From NCBI GenBank assembly GCA_964019165.1, contig OZ025276.1, positions 7,130,820 to 7,194,819 of the forward strand: a stretch of 64,000 nucleotides of DNA. Reading direction: 5' to 3'. Below are positions 1 through 12,404 of the stretch, piece by piece. The position numbers and the translations under genes were made by a program. Positions within the stretch are counted from its first letter, which is position 1; each line of letters opens with the position of its first letter. This stretch comes from Mastigias papua (taxonomy: Eukaryota; Cnidaria; Scyphozoa; Rhizostomeae; Mastigiidae). The notes under the pieces were generated by a model that searched no databases, was not told the DNA's origin, and worked only from the letters and a program-made list of their open reading frames with translations.

Positions 1-913
1 CACAAGACCGAATTGATCAATCATAATCGACCTGTTTTTTAAGTGAGTAAGTACCTTATTGTTAAGTGAGTTAGTTCAGGGGTGTTTCCACTGGAGAACT
101 GAAGCATATTCTTGTGTCTTACTCTGTCGTACCCACGTAAACCTAACACTGTCTTAAGTCAAACGAAAAGAGATGGTGTACTTCTGGTTTATGTTTGTTA
201 CTTTACGAGCAAGTGTAAATTGATCTCAGAACAGATATTTCCCAATGTCAGTTTCGACGCTTTATTACAATCACTGGCGAATTGGACTGAAGCATTTCTT
301 TTTGACAGATGTAAAAGGCTGTAGCAAGATATTCAACCATTTTGTATTCATGCATATTGTGCTTACTAATTTTAAAGATGTGACTAAAATTTATCTGTTT
401 TGAGGTTGACAGATTAGAGCTTTCAATTATATAGCTTATCATAGGAAAACTCTCCACATACGTTTGCAAGAACTCTAGGCTTATTAGATGGGACCCCCCG
501 TGCGTTCCACACGATCACATGGATCTTCAGCATGTAAATTTCTCACTTTCACTGTGGCTCTCTCAATTTTAAGCCTGGTTTTCATTAAATGTTAGTTCAT
601 CACCTGGGGTGAATTACGATGCGATTCAATGAAAGCCATGCTTAAGGCTTCAGTTGGGGTTCTGCTTTAAGCTATTATTTCCTCATATCTGCCAAAGCAT
701 GTCATTGAGAGAACAGGCTGCCAATATCGAAAAAACTGTGCAGAATCGATATTAAAAGGATCAGATAAATATATTCTGCTTCCTGAGAGACTCAAGCTGT
801 TGGTAAAACGATACTATTTGGGTGTCACACATTAAGACTCTTTTATGTTCTTCATGGGTCTCACGTTGACACCCGCACTTTAAGATCATAGGAATTTTAA
901 GTTCATTGCATAG
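1..913. other. No recognised feature
   Basis: AT-rich sequence. Short open frames are present, but none has a recognisable domain, good codon character or convincing splice sites. Confidence 0.5.
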
Positions 914-1609
914 AATTACTGTATTTCTTCGGTTATAAGCTGCTCTTGTTTACAAGCCCCACTAAACTACGCTCACAAGCATTGGAAAACGTCCTTGATT
1001 ATAAGCCGCGCCCGCAATACCCATAACTGTACTTTGTTGAGAAACTATCGGTCGTTTGCTGGTGTGTATTGGAGAATAGATAACGTCTGTCTAAGTCTTC
1101 AAGCTACAATGGCCGCCAAAAGTAGTTGGAACGGTAGCATGGAATTGTTAGGAAATAGATATTTCACGCTTCATTGTCGTATTTCACACAAACAGCCCCC
1201 CTTCCCCCCTGAAACAATGTTGAGAAGAAGGAGGAATATATCCTAGGATGTTTGGTGTACTTGGTCAACTTAGAACTCAATTTTTCTTCATTTCCTAGCC
1301 ATATTACAACATTGTATAGGGGGGAGGGGAGATAGCGTATAGAGGTAAGAAGCATAGTGTTCCTAGAGTTTTGGCGGCCATTGTAGGTAGGGAAAAATGG
1401 AATAATGACTTCAATACACCTGGCTTTTCAACCTCAAAGGAAGCGGTTTGTCCTGAATGTGCAGTTAAAGTTGAAGTGTCATGATGGTTTCACGGCTTAG
1501 CTAGAAATATAAGCCACCCTTGTTTATAAGTTTCCTTGATTATTAGCCGCACAAAATGTACCAGGGAAAAATATAAGCCGCATCTTATAATCAATGAATA
1601 CGGTAGATG
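914..1609. mobile_element. MITE-like element with imperfect terminal inverted repeats
   Basis: The left edge (about 914-945) and the reverse complement of the right edge (about 1575-1609) share a GTATT...TTATAAG.TGC pattern, and ATAAGCCGC-type motifs recur just inside both ends. There is no transposase frame. A second element (1104-1386) with its own perfect inverted repeats sits inside, so this is either a nested insertion or a composite element. Confidence 0.6.
1104..1386. mobile_element. Inner MITE, 18-bp perfect inverted repeats (family copy 1)
   Basis: An 18-bp repeat at 1104-1121 is matched exactly in inverted orientation at 1369-1386 (core ATGGCCGCCAAAA). Inside lie a C-rich tract followed by ACAATGTTGA, and its inverted counterpart CAACATTGT followed by a G-rich tract. 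The same internal layout recurs near 7640-7850 and 60480-60660, which defines a dispersed non-autonomous family. Confidence 0.65.
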
Positions 1610-1923
1610 GATAACAAAAATCAAAGATGAAATTCATCGAATATAGACTGAAGTTTGGTGTACTCCAAGAGAATAGTAACTTTCCGGTTGGAATTTCACA
1701 ATGTATTTGATAGACCTCATCTAATAAGTTGAATGGAATTGGCTTGCCTGGTTTGTAACATATTTCGTATACGTAAATTTACTCGTAAAAACACCTGTAT
1801 GAAATGCGATGAGTATAAAGAGCGTATCAGTTTCTGGTAAAGTAGAAGATTTCAGGAACTATGAATGGCGCAGTCCTATGGCGTCGTGTGACTGAGCTTG
1901 ATAAAGTACAGTCGTGTGGATGG

Positions 1924-2083
1924 TCGTGTTACAGAGTCTGCAATCGTGCAAATGTTCGTGATAGAGAGGTTTAGATCTAAGGGATGATTGTGTTGTTGAG
2001 TTTGGAATAATGCAAATGATCGTGCAATAAAGTTTGCAGATGTGCGAATAATAGTGAGTGAGTTTGGGGACTGATCTTGTTTC
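1924..2083 (+). repeat. Degenerate 32-bp tandem repeat, five units
   Basis: Units start at 1924, 1956, 1988, 2020 and 2052. Each begins with a TCGTG-like pentamer and has a GAGTTTG-like core near unit position 11. Spacing is exactly 32 bp although the units are strongly diverged. Related but irregular units lie just upstream (1884, 1912). The minus strand stays open across the array, which I attribute to the repeat rather than to a gene. Confidence 0.6.
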
Positions 2084-3117
2084 AGACCCTGAATTGATCT
2101 GATTGCCAGAGCTTTACATATGTCAGTAAAAGAGAAAAAGAAAGGCACAACATTTATAGGCAAAACAGGAGGAGGAAGAAAGATTAACATTCCAAGAAAT
2201 CTTTCAGAGAAGTTAGCGAACTGTGAGATAAGATTTTGCATAAGATATAGATAAATATTCTTCCATCTTACCCTCGTCGTTCACATTTATGTAAGTATCA
2301 AAACGATCTGGGCGCTCTAGAATATGACGCAGAGATCAATATTAATAGATATTTGAGCATTGGTCTTATAGCCATTGGGGAAGATGTTTAATAATGAGTA
2401 TTGACGTCAGGTACATCGGTTCTCCGCTAGGCACGTCGTCAAGCCTTCACAGGGTGAAGAATATGTTTGGTAGAGGACAAAAGAAGTAGTGTGTTAGGGT
2501 TGTATAAAATTCCGTTTCTTTAGTTTGTTATGAGTGGAAAGTGAGATTTAAAGGCACTACTTTTTTAAACTTTTTTTGGCGTGTTGCATGGAACTTAGGT
2601 TTATATGAATTGATTAAATTGAAAGAATTTTCAGAGATAAAAGAAAAGATTGCAGCTAAGGATTTGGATCAAGGATGTCCATACTGTAACTCGCGGGCAA
2701 ACTGCAACCTGCAGTCTAGGCCTTATTGATTCACAGCAATGATTTATACCGTACTTCATTATTGACTTACTTCATTTTGAGTCTAAAAATGCACGTTGTA
2801 TATGTAGTGTGTTGCCTGACTTTTTCTTGATTTTTCTCTGTTTGACTCCCACTAAGAAAGCTTTCGACAACCCTATTTTGATGCCTTTTGTAAATTTTCA
2901 AAATTCTCTAGACCAGCTGCGTTTAATATATCCTTAGGATATTCAATCCATAAATGGTTTATTACATAAAGACTTCATATGTTTTGAGAAGATGGACCAA
3001 TAATGTCATCTACGTATATGAGTTACTGTATCAGTTAGTCAAATTAGATTCAGAAGATTCAAGATTCAGAGTAGAAATGGAAGAGAACTGGTGTGATGGA
3101 GGAGATCAGGTGTACTT
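2084..3117. other. No recognised feature
   Basis: AT-rich sequence with short random open frames. No domain, repeat or RNA gene was recognised. Confidence 0.5.
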
Positions 3118-3270
3118 ACAATTATGCATAACGCAATAATTTGTTTTGCTTTACCTCTTACGACCTACAATCATCAATATGATACTTCCTGACATCACAG
3201 TTCTATCAATGATTATAGATCGTATGAGACAAGGTAAAGCAAATTGTTGTGTTATGCATTATTGCAATCA
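3118..3270. repeat. Foldback (long imperfect inverted repeat)
   Basis: An arm at about 3119-3172 pairs with 3211-3264 over roughly 55 bp at about 80% identity, including an ATGCATAAC block and a TTTGCTTTACC block present in both arms. The roughly 38-bp spacer has no features. This is consistent with a small foldback element or MITE, and there is no coding potential. Confidence 0.65.
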
Positions 3271-6111
3271 TACCAGCTCTTTTCCACTTCGGAATCTTCT
3301 GAATCTCAAGTGGCTAAATGATACTCAGTAACTCGCATGCGTAGAATTTCCTAGTAGTCAATTTTGAAGAACGATTAAGAGGACATCACACAAGTAGCTT
3401 TAATACCACATTGTCAATACACATGATTTACCATTACCTTGTTGCAAACAGCTGCAACACCATTGTATTGCGTTACAGTATATCCCAAAACTGCAATATT
3501 CCATAAACTCCTGGTATTTTGGCTGCACTAGTTCCGAATTGAAACAGATGGGCAGACAGTACGCAAGATTATGAAAAGAGTACTGGCTGCAAGGGGCATC
3601 GCGCTGCAGCATGGTGAGAATTTGTATGAGTACAATTGAGGCCCAAGTCTTCTTATCAGTCAACGATTGTGCAGATTGTGCAATTCTCGTTCTATAGAAT
3701 AACATACGCGTAAACAAAGAAAGAGTAATAGCTCCAAGAGAAAGCGAAAGTATAGAAATAGACGCTGTTGCAAACCAGAAAACAAGAAGTCTGAGAGAAG
3801 GAATATCTGAACGAAGCGAAGAACCAATCCAGGATTAAGAATTTGAATAGATGGAAGGAATATAGACAGGGAATGATGGATATGGTTAGAGAAGGATCAC
3901 TTGAAAAATATATAAAATTATTGATCAGGTAGTTCAAGAGCAACTCTTTGACATATTTAGCAATCAAGGCATAGATTGAAGAGAGCCAATATGATTGTAA
4001 ATGTTGCGTGTGTAAGATCAAGGAGAAAGTTGCCCACAAAGAGTATTTGTGAGGCATGGCTGCGTGGTTAGACCATTGCATTAGGATATGCATGGGCAAA
4101 ATGGTTTTCATCATTCAATTAACTGGTATTAGCATACACAGAGGCAGTTGTTCAAGCTGATAATTATCACTTCTTATGAGACTTAGCCATAGAGACAGAT
4201 GGTAACATTGAATATTACAGCCAGAAGATACGACATTAGTTTTCTTGATAAAGAACTCAGCAGCTATCCAATAGTGAACATAACGGTAACTGGAAATAAT
4301 AAACTTGCTGGAAATTATTGTGGCTTTGGATTTATGTGGTTCAATAATGTAAGTAAGTGTATAATCAAGCATTAGCAAGTTTTCTTTCTACAGAGTAAGT
4401 CTGCGAATGCTTTTGTATTTGGTTCAATTGTTTATGTAGCCCTAAGTCGTCAAGTCAAAATGTACTCGATTTTCCAGCCAATTCAGCTGTTCCTGACCAG
4501 TTTAAGTATTATGGTCTGGTATAGTAAATTTTAGTAAACTTCTTTACTTCAGGGATTGTGTTATGTTAATATTCATAGTGGAGTTTTCAAACCGCTTAGA
4601 CGTGCACTTGCAAGAGCATTGGTGGCGGGGATCTAATGATTAGTGTTCCGAAAGCGTTTTATTCTAGTGATAAGGATTCTGTACTTTAATTCATTTTATA
4701 ATGACGCCTACTCAGCACAAAAGCCGTCTTACTTTTTCTTGCTGTCAATGACATAGTATCTGAGAACTGGTAATGTTAGAGAGGCATTGGACATTCGTCT
4801 AATAGAATGAACAGTGCACTTACAATCAAATTGCAGCAGTAAGGCAATAATAAATTCAATGGTGCCAATTGAACTTGCTTTAAGACATAAGAATTGCTTA
4901 GACAAACGTTGCAATAGCCAATCACCGATATTGTGTTAGTATTTTAAAGACACTTGATCAAATCGCAAGAAAGTAGCTTGACAGCGCTCAGCTAAAATGC
5001 TTCGTAGAACTTGGAGATGACAACACAGGCTGGAGTCAATGTCTCATCAACATGAGACCTATATTTAAATCGAGACGTGGATTTGAGATTTTGCTGGTAT
5101 GATATCTATTGTGCAAATAGTCACCTGTAGTAAACCCTCATTTTTGAAATAGGCAGATTCAATTTATTCAAAGTACTATGTATAGCATGATTAGCCGCAT
5201 AGACACTTCCGTAGAACGTCTAGGGTATTCAAATAGTGAAATAATTTGTTTAATTCACAAGTTTCACACAGCTGCTTAGAATATCTGTTTTCCGACAGTA
5301 AAATGGTAATCAGTAAATGCATGCGGCATTGGCTGAAGCGGTATTCTTTGTTGGTGGTGGTGTAGTTGTCAAGAATGCGTTGTTTGCAAGAAACACATCT
5401 TGTTACTTGGAGCAAACTTGCCTATGATACATAAGAAAGCTAAAATGATTGTCAACAGCCTTTCATCAATATATAATAGCTCTAGGCCTAAATTCCAGGA
5501 TATGTCTTCCACATGCACTGCTTTTCTGTTTGTTCTTTATAAACATAACTGTCTTTTTGTTTAAATCCTTATCATCATAGGCCTCTCTCTTGAGAGGACA
5601 CCTTCCAGTCTTCCCTCAAGCATCATATCAACTACTTTCCAATGTCCGCTACTTGAAAGCAAGCAATTCCATTTTTATCCTAAACTACCAAAAGCAGGTT
5701 TCTTTCATCGTGTGATATGCTTAAAACCGTGTCATTTGTATTTGTGTTAGTTTATTTACCTCTCATCATACGTCCACAACATGTGAAGTGCACGTGCCTC
5801 AGAATCTGGAGAGTAATGTCATTGACATCAACAGCCAGGACTCCCACTAAAACGGGTTCTGTTGATGGTCTGGAAGGCAAATAGTATTCTCTTGAACAGC
5901 TTCCATTATCACTTAATGGCATCAGGGCCATAGAGCATTATCACTAGCATCGGTTTAAGATAATCTGAATTGCAGTATGCATTTATTTGAGTCTTTGACT
6001 GTTTTCATGACTTTAGTAAGCTATGTGTTGAATTTCTCTCCGTTCAGTTGCAATCTACTAATTTAAAGCATGATATCTTTTCAACAACTATTTGAAACGT
6101 TGTGCTATGAT
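3271..6111. other. No gene recognised; possible tRNA-like fragment at 4052-4115
   Basis: Long AT-rich stretch without recognisable proteins. At about 4054-4115 a short tract resembles a tRNA A box (TGGCTGCGTGG) followed about 30 bp later by a poor B-box-like run. It could be a decayed tRNA-derived SINE, but the evidence is weak. Confidence 0.4.
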
Positions 6112-6520
6112 AAACAGTAAGATTGTGCAGTAAATTTCTGTGGTGATAGGCTGTAGAATTTTGCAGCTTACATAGTAAAGTTGTGTGGTGATAAGCAATA
6201 AAATTGTGCATTGATACACAGTTGAATTGTGAGGAGATAGAGAGTAAATATATGTAGTGATAAACAGTAATACTGTCCAGTTTAAAACAGGAAAATTGTG
6301 TAGCTTAGCTAGGAAAATTGTTTGGTGATAAGTAGCAAAATTGCTTAATGATACGCGGTAAAATTGTGAGGAGATGGAGAGTAATAGTATGGAGTGATAA
6401 CAGTAATACTGTGCAGTTTTATACAGTAAAATTGTGTACCTCGATAACGGCAAAACTGTGCTGTCATGAGCGACAAAATTATCAGTAATAAATAGTAGAA
6501 GTGTGCAGTGACAACAGCAG
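6112..6520. repeat. 23-bp minisatellite with 137-bp higher-order repeat
   Basis: About 18 diverged units follow the plan GATAAACAGTAAAATTGTG plus about four bases, with a period near 23 bp. A block of six units starting at 6213 is repeated with its internal variants in the same order starting at 6350, giving a higher-order period of 137 bp. The minus strand is free of stops for about 169 codons here. Because 23 is not a multiple of three, all frames are cycled, and the open frame is probably a by-product. Confidence 0.8.
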
Positions 6521-7559
6521 ATAAAAAAGCAATTCTTAATTCTGGATACAAAAGCATGGCAAGGCGAATACTTACTCATGACGAATGTAGCTAGCATAAT
6601 TCCCGAAACGTGACCTGCTTCTGTTATAAAACTTTGCGCTTGTTGTGAATTACTTAGAAATTTTCTCCGTTGATTTACCGAAATTGCAAATAAGACTTTG
6701 AATTAAATGATTTGGCATAGATGGCAAAAGATCTTTTCTTAGAAAAATTGAAATAAAGTTGGATGAGAGGCAGGTAGCAAACATGAACTATAAAAGCAGA
6801 AGAGTCAACTAAGGTAGAAAAGAAAGGAGATTATTTCAATAAGAAATGATGAGACATTGATAATGAGATACATTGATGACGAAAAAGAGGAGAATGGAAG
6901 TTACAAGATTGAACATTATTGAGACATTAGTGCAAATGTGACAAATGATATTTGATATTGACGGTTTCTCGAGGTGTTCCCAAGGTCATTAACCAAATAT
7001 CAACTTATGAAGATAGCAAATTTTTGGAAAAACGCAAGTGCTTTTTGAAAGTTATTGAAAGGCAAACGCTTTTTGTTGATTTTCTATTCCTATAGTCTGT
7101 ATGTGCAGTACACTAAGCTGTGATTCTGTAGAAAGTCTTGTGCAGGGTAAAAAGGTAATGGAGACCCTATCTACCGTTGCCACATTTCTTCAAATCGAGT
7201 TTGTTGGGGAAAACTGTGGGGGTTTCATTGCCCTTCATTTATCTATTTGGCCAATAATTAATCTCTAGATCTGGAGTTGGCACTTGCAATAGCAATGCCA
7301 GCAATAAATGATAAGGTGGATGAATGATAAACGTATTGAGTAACAATGAATGATTGTTCACTTTAGCTGGTATTTTCCCCACATATTCCTAAACTCAGCT
7401 ATCGTCTATATCTCTATTGTTAGCTTTCTTCGTACATTCCCTTTTAATAAGAACAGACAATTTTTGCTAGGCTTGAAGCTCTTAATGTTTTTCTGATATT
7501 AGACTCAAGTGTTTTTAAGATTGATTTATTTCAAGAATGACTGTTCCGTAGTTTTAAGA
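6521..7559. other. No recognised feature
   Basis: AT-rich sequence. No coding, RNA or repeat signal stands out. Confidence 0.5.
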
Positions 7560-7850
7560 AGCTATATGTACAGTATTTTGCTAAAAATTCCATGGGACAC
7601 TTACAAAAACTGATTAAAAAACACTTTCCTCTACATATTGTCATCGTTGCTACATACACACCACTCCTGCCTCCTAGAACAATGTTGGTTCGTTTGTGGG
7701 ACATCTGAAATTGGTGTGCACATAAAAGTTTCCCATTGTCGAATGTATATCTCACAAAAATCAACATTGTTTTAGGGGAGGAGGAGGATGGAAGTACATT
7801 GCTGAATACAAAAAGTGAAAGATATACCAGGATTTCTGGCGACTATTGCA
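7560..7850. mobile_element. MITE family copy 2 (decayed)
   Basis: It carries the same internal plan as 1104-1386: a pyrimidine-rich tract followed by ACAATGTTG (about 7665-7687), then CAACATTGT followed by a G-rich tract (about 7762-7790), and a right end with a TTTCTGGCGACTATTGCAG-like degenerate version of the TIR (about 7832-7850). The left boundary is uncertain. Confidence 0.5.
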
Positions 7851-9659
7851 GTTTCGGTTTCTGAGATATTCGGTTTAGCTACTTTTCAAATAATGCAAAG
7901 AATGCTTATGTTTATTAGCAATTGCATTAGAATTTGTCTGCCTATAGATTGTGGGTAGTTGAGCGCTAGTACATAACATTATGAATAACAAACTCATCTT
8001 TTTGTTGCTTTTGTACTTTCTCATCTGAGACTTTTCAGAGTTCTAGCAGTGTTATATTATTTTTGGCAAATCGAACCTCAGGGCTCATATCTAGCGTGTT
8101 CCTATAAAAATGAGTGCACATTGTCATTGCCATATATCCCTATCTCTATCGTGATTTGCCGAGAATGGATTGCTTAATATTGTTCCTTTGCTTAAATACT
8201 TGAGCTGCTGTACACTTTGCGTGTGATCTGAACGCTCATTGCTCGAAATGTTTAGCTTATAGCAAGTCATGCAGAGTAACCGATGATACCGTTATTAATG
8301 TTGCTTCAGAGAGCAGGTATCGGTTGAGATAACACTTGGTCATTAAAATAGGATGTTATAGAGCCGTATGCTTTCTCACTATCTATCTTCTCAATTATTG
8401 ATAGTTCTACAAACAGATAGTATGCTTTTAGCTTAAAAGTCATTATATCTCTTGCGGTTTCCTTGACAATTAGCTATCCTCTGTTTCATCAGTCGCTCAA
8501 ACCCCGTTACATCTACGCTTGTAAAACTTGGCTTATACCTCGTATCATAGCATTGATTCAAATGTATCAATTGACAGAAATTTGATTTTCCCTGACATTA
8601 CACCATCGTAAGAGCTAGGAAGTTTTGTGACAGATTACCTGTACTGCAATAAGTGAACACATACCGAAATTGCATGAATGGGTTGCTCTTTGCAATTTGT
8701 TTTTGTCATCTTTCCTTGTTAGTAGGTTTACTGATAGTAACCCAGACCTTCCAAATGTCCTTGATAGGACTGATTCATAGCGAGAATAATCGGCCTCCTA
8801 TGGAGGAGTGTGTGTGGTCTTACTAAGAAAACGTTGAAATGCTTATATTCAAGAATGGCTAAAGTTGCATTTCATGGCATATCTGTTTTTGAGTTACATA
8901 GTCAACTAACGATCTAAGTATGCCTTGTTTCAAAACTTTTTTCCAGTGTTTTCAAATAACTTCTAGTGACCACTAATAGCATCAATCTATATAATTTGAT
9001 AAGTCATCTTTTTATATACGCGCATGCACTTTCTTTCCATGCGTGCGAGAGTAAGCATGCATCAAATTGCTTGTGTCTAGCTTAACCGAAATCTTATTGA
9101 GCATAGGAAAATTTGTATTCACAAAGAACGTCAAAATTGATCTATATCCATTGGCTTCTCTTTTGTAGGGCCTAATAATAGTGTAGATCTTGCTCAATTT
9201 ATGCAGTTATCAATCAAAGCTGTAGATTTGTAATTGCGGAAAGGGTAGATTTATGAATAGGACATATCTACTTATTGAAAATAATATTTTGATGTCGGTC
9301 ATGGAAATTAGCATATGTGCTAATTATATGGATTAATTATTGATACGATGACATTAAGCTTTACTATTATGCTTTTCAGATAATAGTTTTTAGCTCCTTC
9401 CACGCCCCTTGAACAATTTCAAGCGAAGACCAGAGCTTTTACTTTTTTATAAGATTGGTGATTCTTAGATATGTTTTATTTCGGCTTTCCTCAACGCTGG
9501 ATTTGATTTTTTTGTATCTAATTCATTCAAAGCAATATCCCTTCAATATAGTAATAGATGTCTGCTACAACATAAGCAATTTAATCCAAAAACTAAGACA
9601 ATATATAGACCGCTGTTCTCTCAAGGAGTTGTTCTCTTGGGGAGTTTGAATTAATTTTC
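7851..9659. other. No recognised feature
   Basis: AT-rich DNA. No domain, TIR pair or RNA gene was recognised. Confidence 0.5.
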
Positions 9660-10095
9660 ATGGCTCATCAAATGCCTTTTCAGATGTCTTTTGAATATGC
9701 TAGCGAAGAAAGTTCTCTTATGTTTATAGGAATGTCATTCCAGGCCTTAATACCCGAGTACTGAAATCTATTCTTGGAAAATTCGAGTTTTAGCATTAGA
9801 ATATGGAAGTCTCTATCGTTCAGTGTATTATAATTCGAAAATGAAGCTCTGTATTGGAACATATTCCATGGGTTCTCAGTGTAAAGCCTGCTCACAATCC
9901 TATAAGCCGTAACACATAGATCATAACAAATAAGATTTTCTACACTTAGCTAGTTTTTTGCAATGGGTCCTTAAATCTAGCACGCTCGATAATTGAAAAT
10001 GCCCTATTTTGTAAATTTTGAAGTGCATTAAGTTGAGATATGGAGGTGATTTCCCACACTACGTTTACGTAGCGAAGATGACTCTCAAACGGTCA
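9660..10095 (-). mobile_element. LINE remnant: C-terminal end of a non-LTR reverse transcriptase
   Basis: On the minus strand the conceptual product begins near 10090 with a block like the segment after the RT thumb (LRYVNVVW, then LQNLQNRA). It continues after frame breaks to a region with WNDIPINIRELSSL near 9720-9760, the conserved C-terminal motif of CR1/L2-like LINEs. Only about 140 codons remain, it is strongly 5' truncated, and stops occur. It is a dead fossil with no host role evident. Confidence 0.8.
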
Positions 10096-11639
10096 ATGGG
10101 TGCGTGATATGTATCACATAACTTTGATAGGAGAAGGACATCTTTAAAGTGTCTTCAACGATACTATCTTTGAAGTGTAATGGGGCTCTGGTCTTAAAAG
10201 TCACTGGACCTCAGGTGTATTGAAGAAATTAGATTATTGCCTTGTCTGCAGATGTCTATTGGATAAATGACTATGTTTAGCAGTATTCTTTTTCTATGCA
10301 CTTTCTTGATACAATACAACACTAGTAATACAAGAACAAAACGATACCACTGGGTGCAATATCAATGTCATACCCAGTGGCCATTACATAAAAGGCGCAA
10401 TTCACACTAAGAGCGAATTTGCGAAATCACTATACAATTTGATAAACGTAGTGGCTTCATACCAGAGCGGCCACTTCAAAACGTTTTACCATTTAGTATT
10501 TCACAAGCCGTTCAAAATTTTGCTATGGAGCCCTTAGCTTTAAGAACATTAGATGGTCCTGGGGCACTGGCCCAGTTAGCCCATTGGTAAATGTAACACT
10601 AGCTTTGCTTCATTGACCCTTGCATATTCTAAAACCTTAACATTTCCATCGTTTTGTAGTTGCTACTCATGACCCCAAATGGTTTTTATAGATTGTTCTT
10701 CACTACTGCTTTGAATGCTACGCTAAATGCTACATGTCATCTCATAAAATGGGTTTTTGTAGTTTCATACATTCCCTGATTTTCCCCACTGAAAAAGCCG
10801 TAAGAATGCTAAGAAATGGTATGAGTTTTGGTTTAGAAAGTCTGTCTAATTTGTCTGCACAATCTCGAGCGCATGAAAGAAAATCTACTGTCAAGGCTTG
10901 TGCAGGTCATTCGTGGAATCATGACTCTGTTAATGATATCAATATTTAGACACCTTTAGAATTAATTTGCGCAGAGTTTTATGAACTCGTCTTTCATTCA
11001 AATAGCGGCATTACTATATTGTTAATTGTTAAACAACAACATATCTTTAATGAACTCTACTTGAATACATGTTAGTTTTATCTCTTATGTACAAATTTTC
11101 ACTTCTGTCTGTATGTCAACATACTTCCGTGCTCACGCGGTTTGACTCACTTTCAATCTCTTAAATCCTATTAAACAATAACATTAAAAATACATAGGCA
11201 TGTGGCCTAATTGTCTTTTCAGCAGATTATTTTCTTTTCAATCAAAACAAATAATCCTGTATTGCATATATATGATGAACTCAACCTCTTGATCACAGAG
11301 AGATAATCTTGCAGATTGTGCGTTTGAAGAAATATCAAAATATTCAATTCAAAAAGAGCAGTATGATCTTTTGAAGCTGGATTTGGACTAAAATTAGCCG
11401 TTAAAGAGGAAGATTTTAGCCTGGAAGTAGAATATTTGAATGATCTATTCCAAGAAATATTAGAAGAAATAAAGTCAAAGCAGGTACTGTTGTAGGTATA
11501 TAGCTATCTAAGTAATCTGAGCAGCCCCGGATATCATTGTATGTTTATTACTGATGAAGAGATTTATTGTAAACTCTACATTCAAGAAAAGTATTTGCTT
11601 TTGATGTAGTCTCTTTTATATATCATCATTAGGTTCCAT
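10096..11639. other. No gene recognised
   Basis: AT-rich sequence. A 9-bp hairpin (CCACTGGGT/ACCCAGTGG) lies near 10349-10381. A short acidic frame at 11367-11495 ends at a GT dinucleotide but has no believable acceptor. Confidence 0.45.
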
Positions 11640-12310
11640 CGAGCCGCATGCGATTCCTGGTGATTCCCATAATCATTTTTCTCCAGAGATCCCGATCTTT
11701 GGCTGTGTCCTATATTTGTATGATTTTCATTCCAGCTGCTTCTGCTATACTATACGTCCATCTGATGTGAGGTCTGCCTCTTCTTCCAGTACCCTCTATG
11801 TTATCTAACATTAGTCAATTTTCCATAGAAGGTGGCTTTCGGAACACGTGTCCTACATAGCTGAGCTTTGGTTTTGTAATCACGACTTCTAGATTATACT
11901 CCGGCTGATCCTTTCAGTAATTCTAACTCTTCAAGTAAACAATGGTGAATAGGTGCTAATTGGCCAATCATTGTGTCAAATAGACGCATTATTCGTCACA
12001 TCACGTGTATCCGCATATACTCTGACGAGTGTCGGACGAAAAAGCGCTTTCGGTATGGTAAAAGAATGTTCCAGCTTTTTCGTGCTATAGTATAATTCCA
12101 ACATTCGTGAGCTTTTTTGTCCATGGATTTTCACGATTGTTCTCCATCACCAAAGCTCGAGGTCATCGATTTACTTTCTAGCGGCGTTTAGCACAGTCCA
12201 GGCCTCTGCTCCATAAAAAACAACAGGAAGCATAAAAGCTTTTACAAGTATTTTCCTAGTTCCTAATGAGACATCATTGCTTTTCTAGATTTTATCCAAC
12301 CTTCTTATTG
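11640..12310 (-). mobile_element. LINE (RTE/craniate-like) RT C-terminal remnant
   Basis: Minus-strand reading gives typical RT-end blocks: LVKAFMLPVVFYGAEAWT, an ELWWRTIV-like block, then LSYVGHVFRK, GRRGRPHIRWT and AKDRDLWRKMI near 11660-11860. These match the C-terminal region of RTE-like endonuclease/reverse transcriptases. In-frame stops and frameshifts mean it cannot be active. It is probably the downstream half of the element whose RT start lies at 12880-13110. Confidence 0.8.
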
Positions 12311-12404
12311 CAATACCATTTTAGAGACATGTGTGAGCATAATGTACCATTTAGCAAGACAAAACGTTTCTCGAATACATACTTTACAGAAGTTCTCCAT
12401 TAAT

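Noticed and set aside
1924..2083. CRISPR-like array (32-bp period)
   Set aside because: There is no repeat/spacer alternation, the units are diverged throughout, and the genome is eukaryotic.
4052..4115. tRNA gene
   Set aside because: Only an A-box-like sequence is convincing. The B box and acceptor stem do not form, so at most it is a decayed SINE.
6088..6597. 169-codon open frame on the minus strand
   Set aside because: It coincides with the 23-bp minisatellite. The composition is repeat-driven and no domain is visible.
11367..11495. Acidic, helical exon-like frame ending at a GT
   Set aside because: No usable acceptor in the right phase and only about 39 codons.
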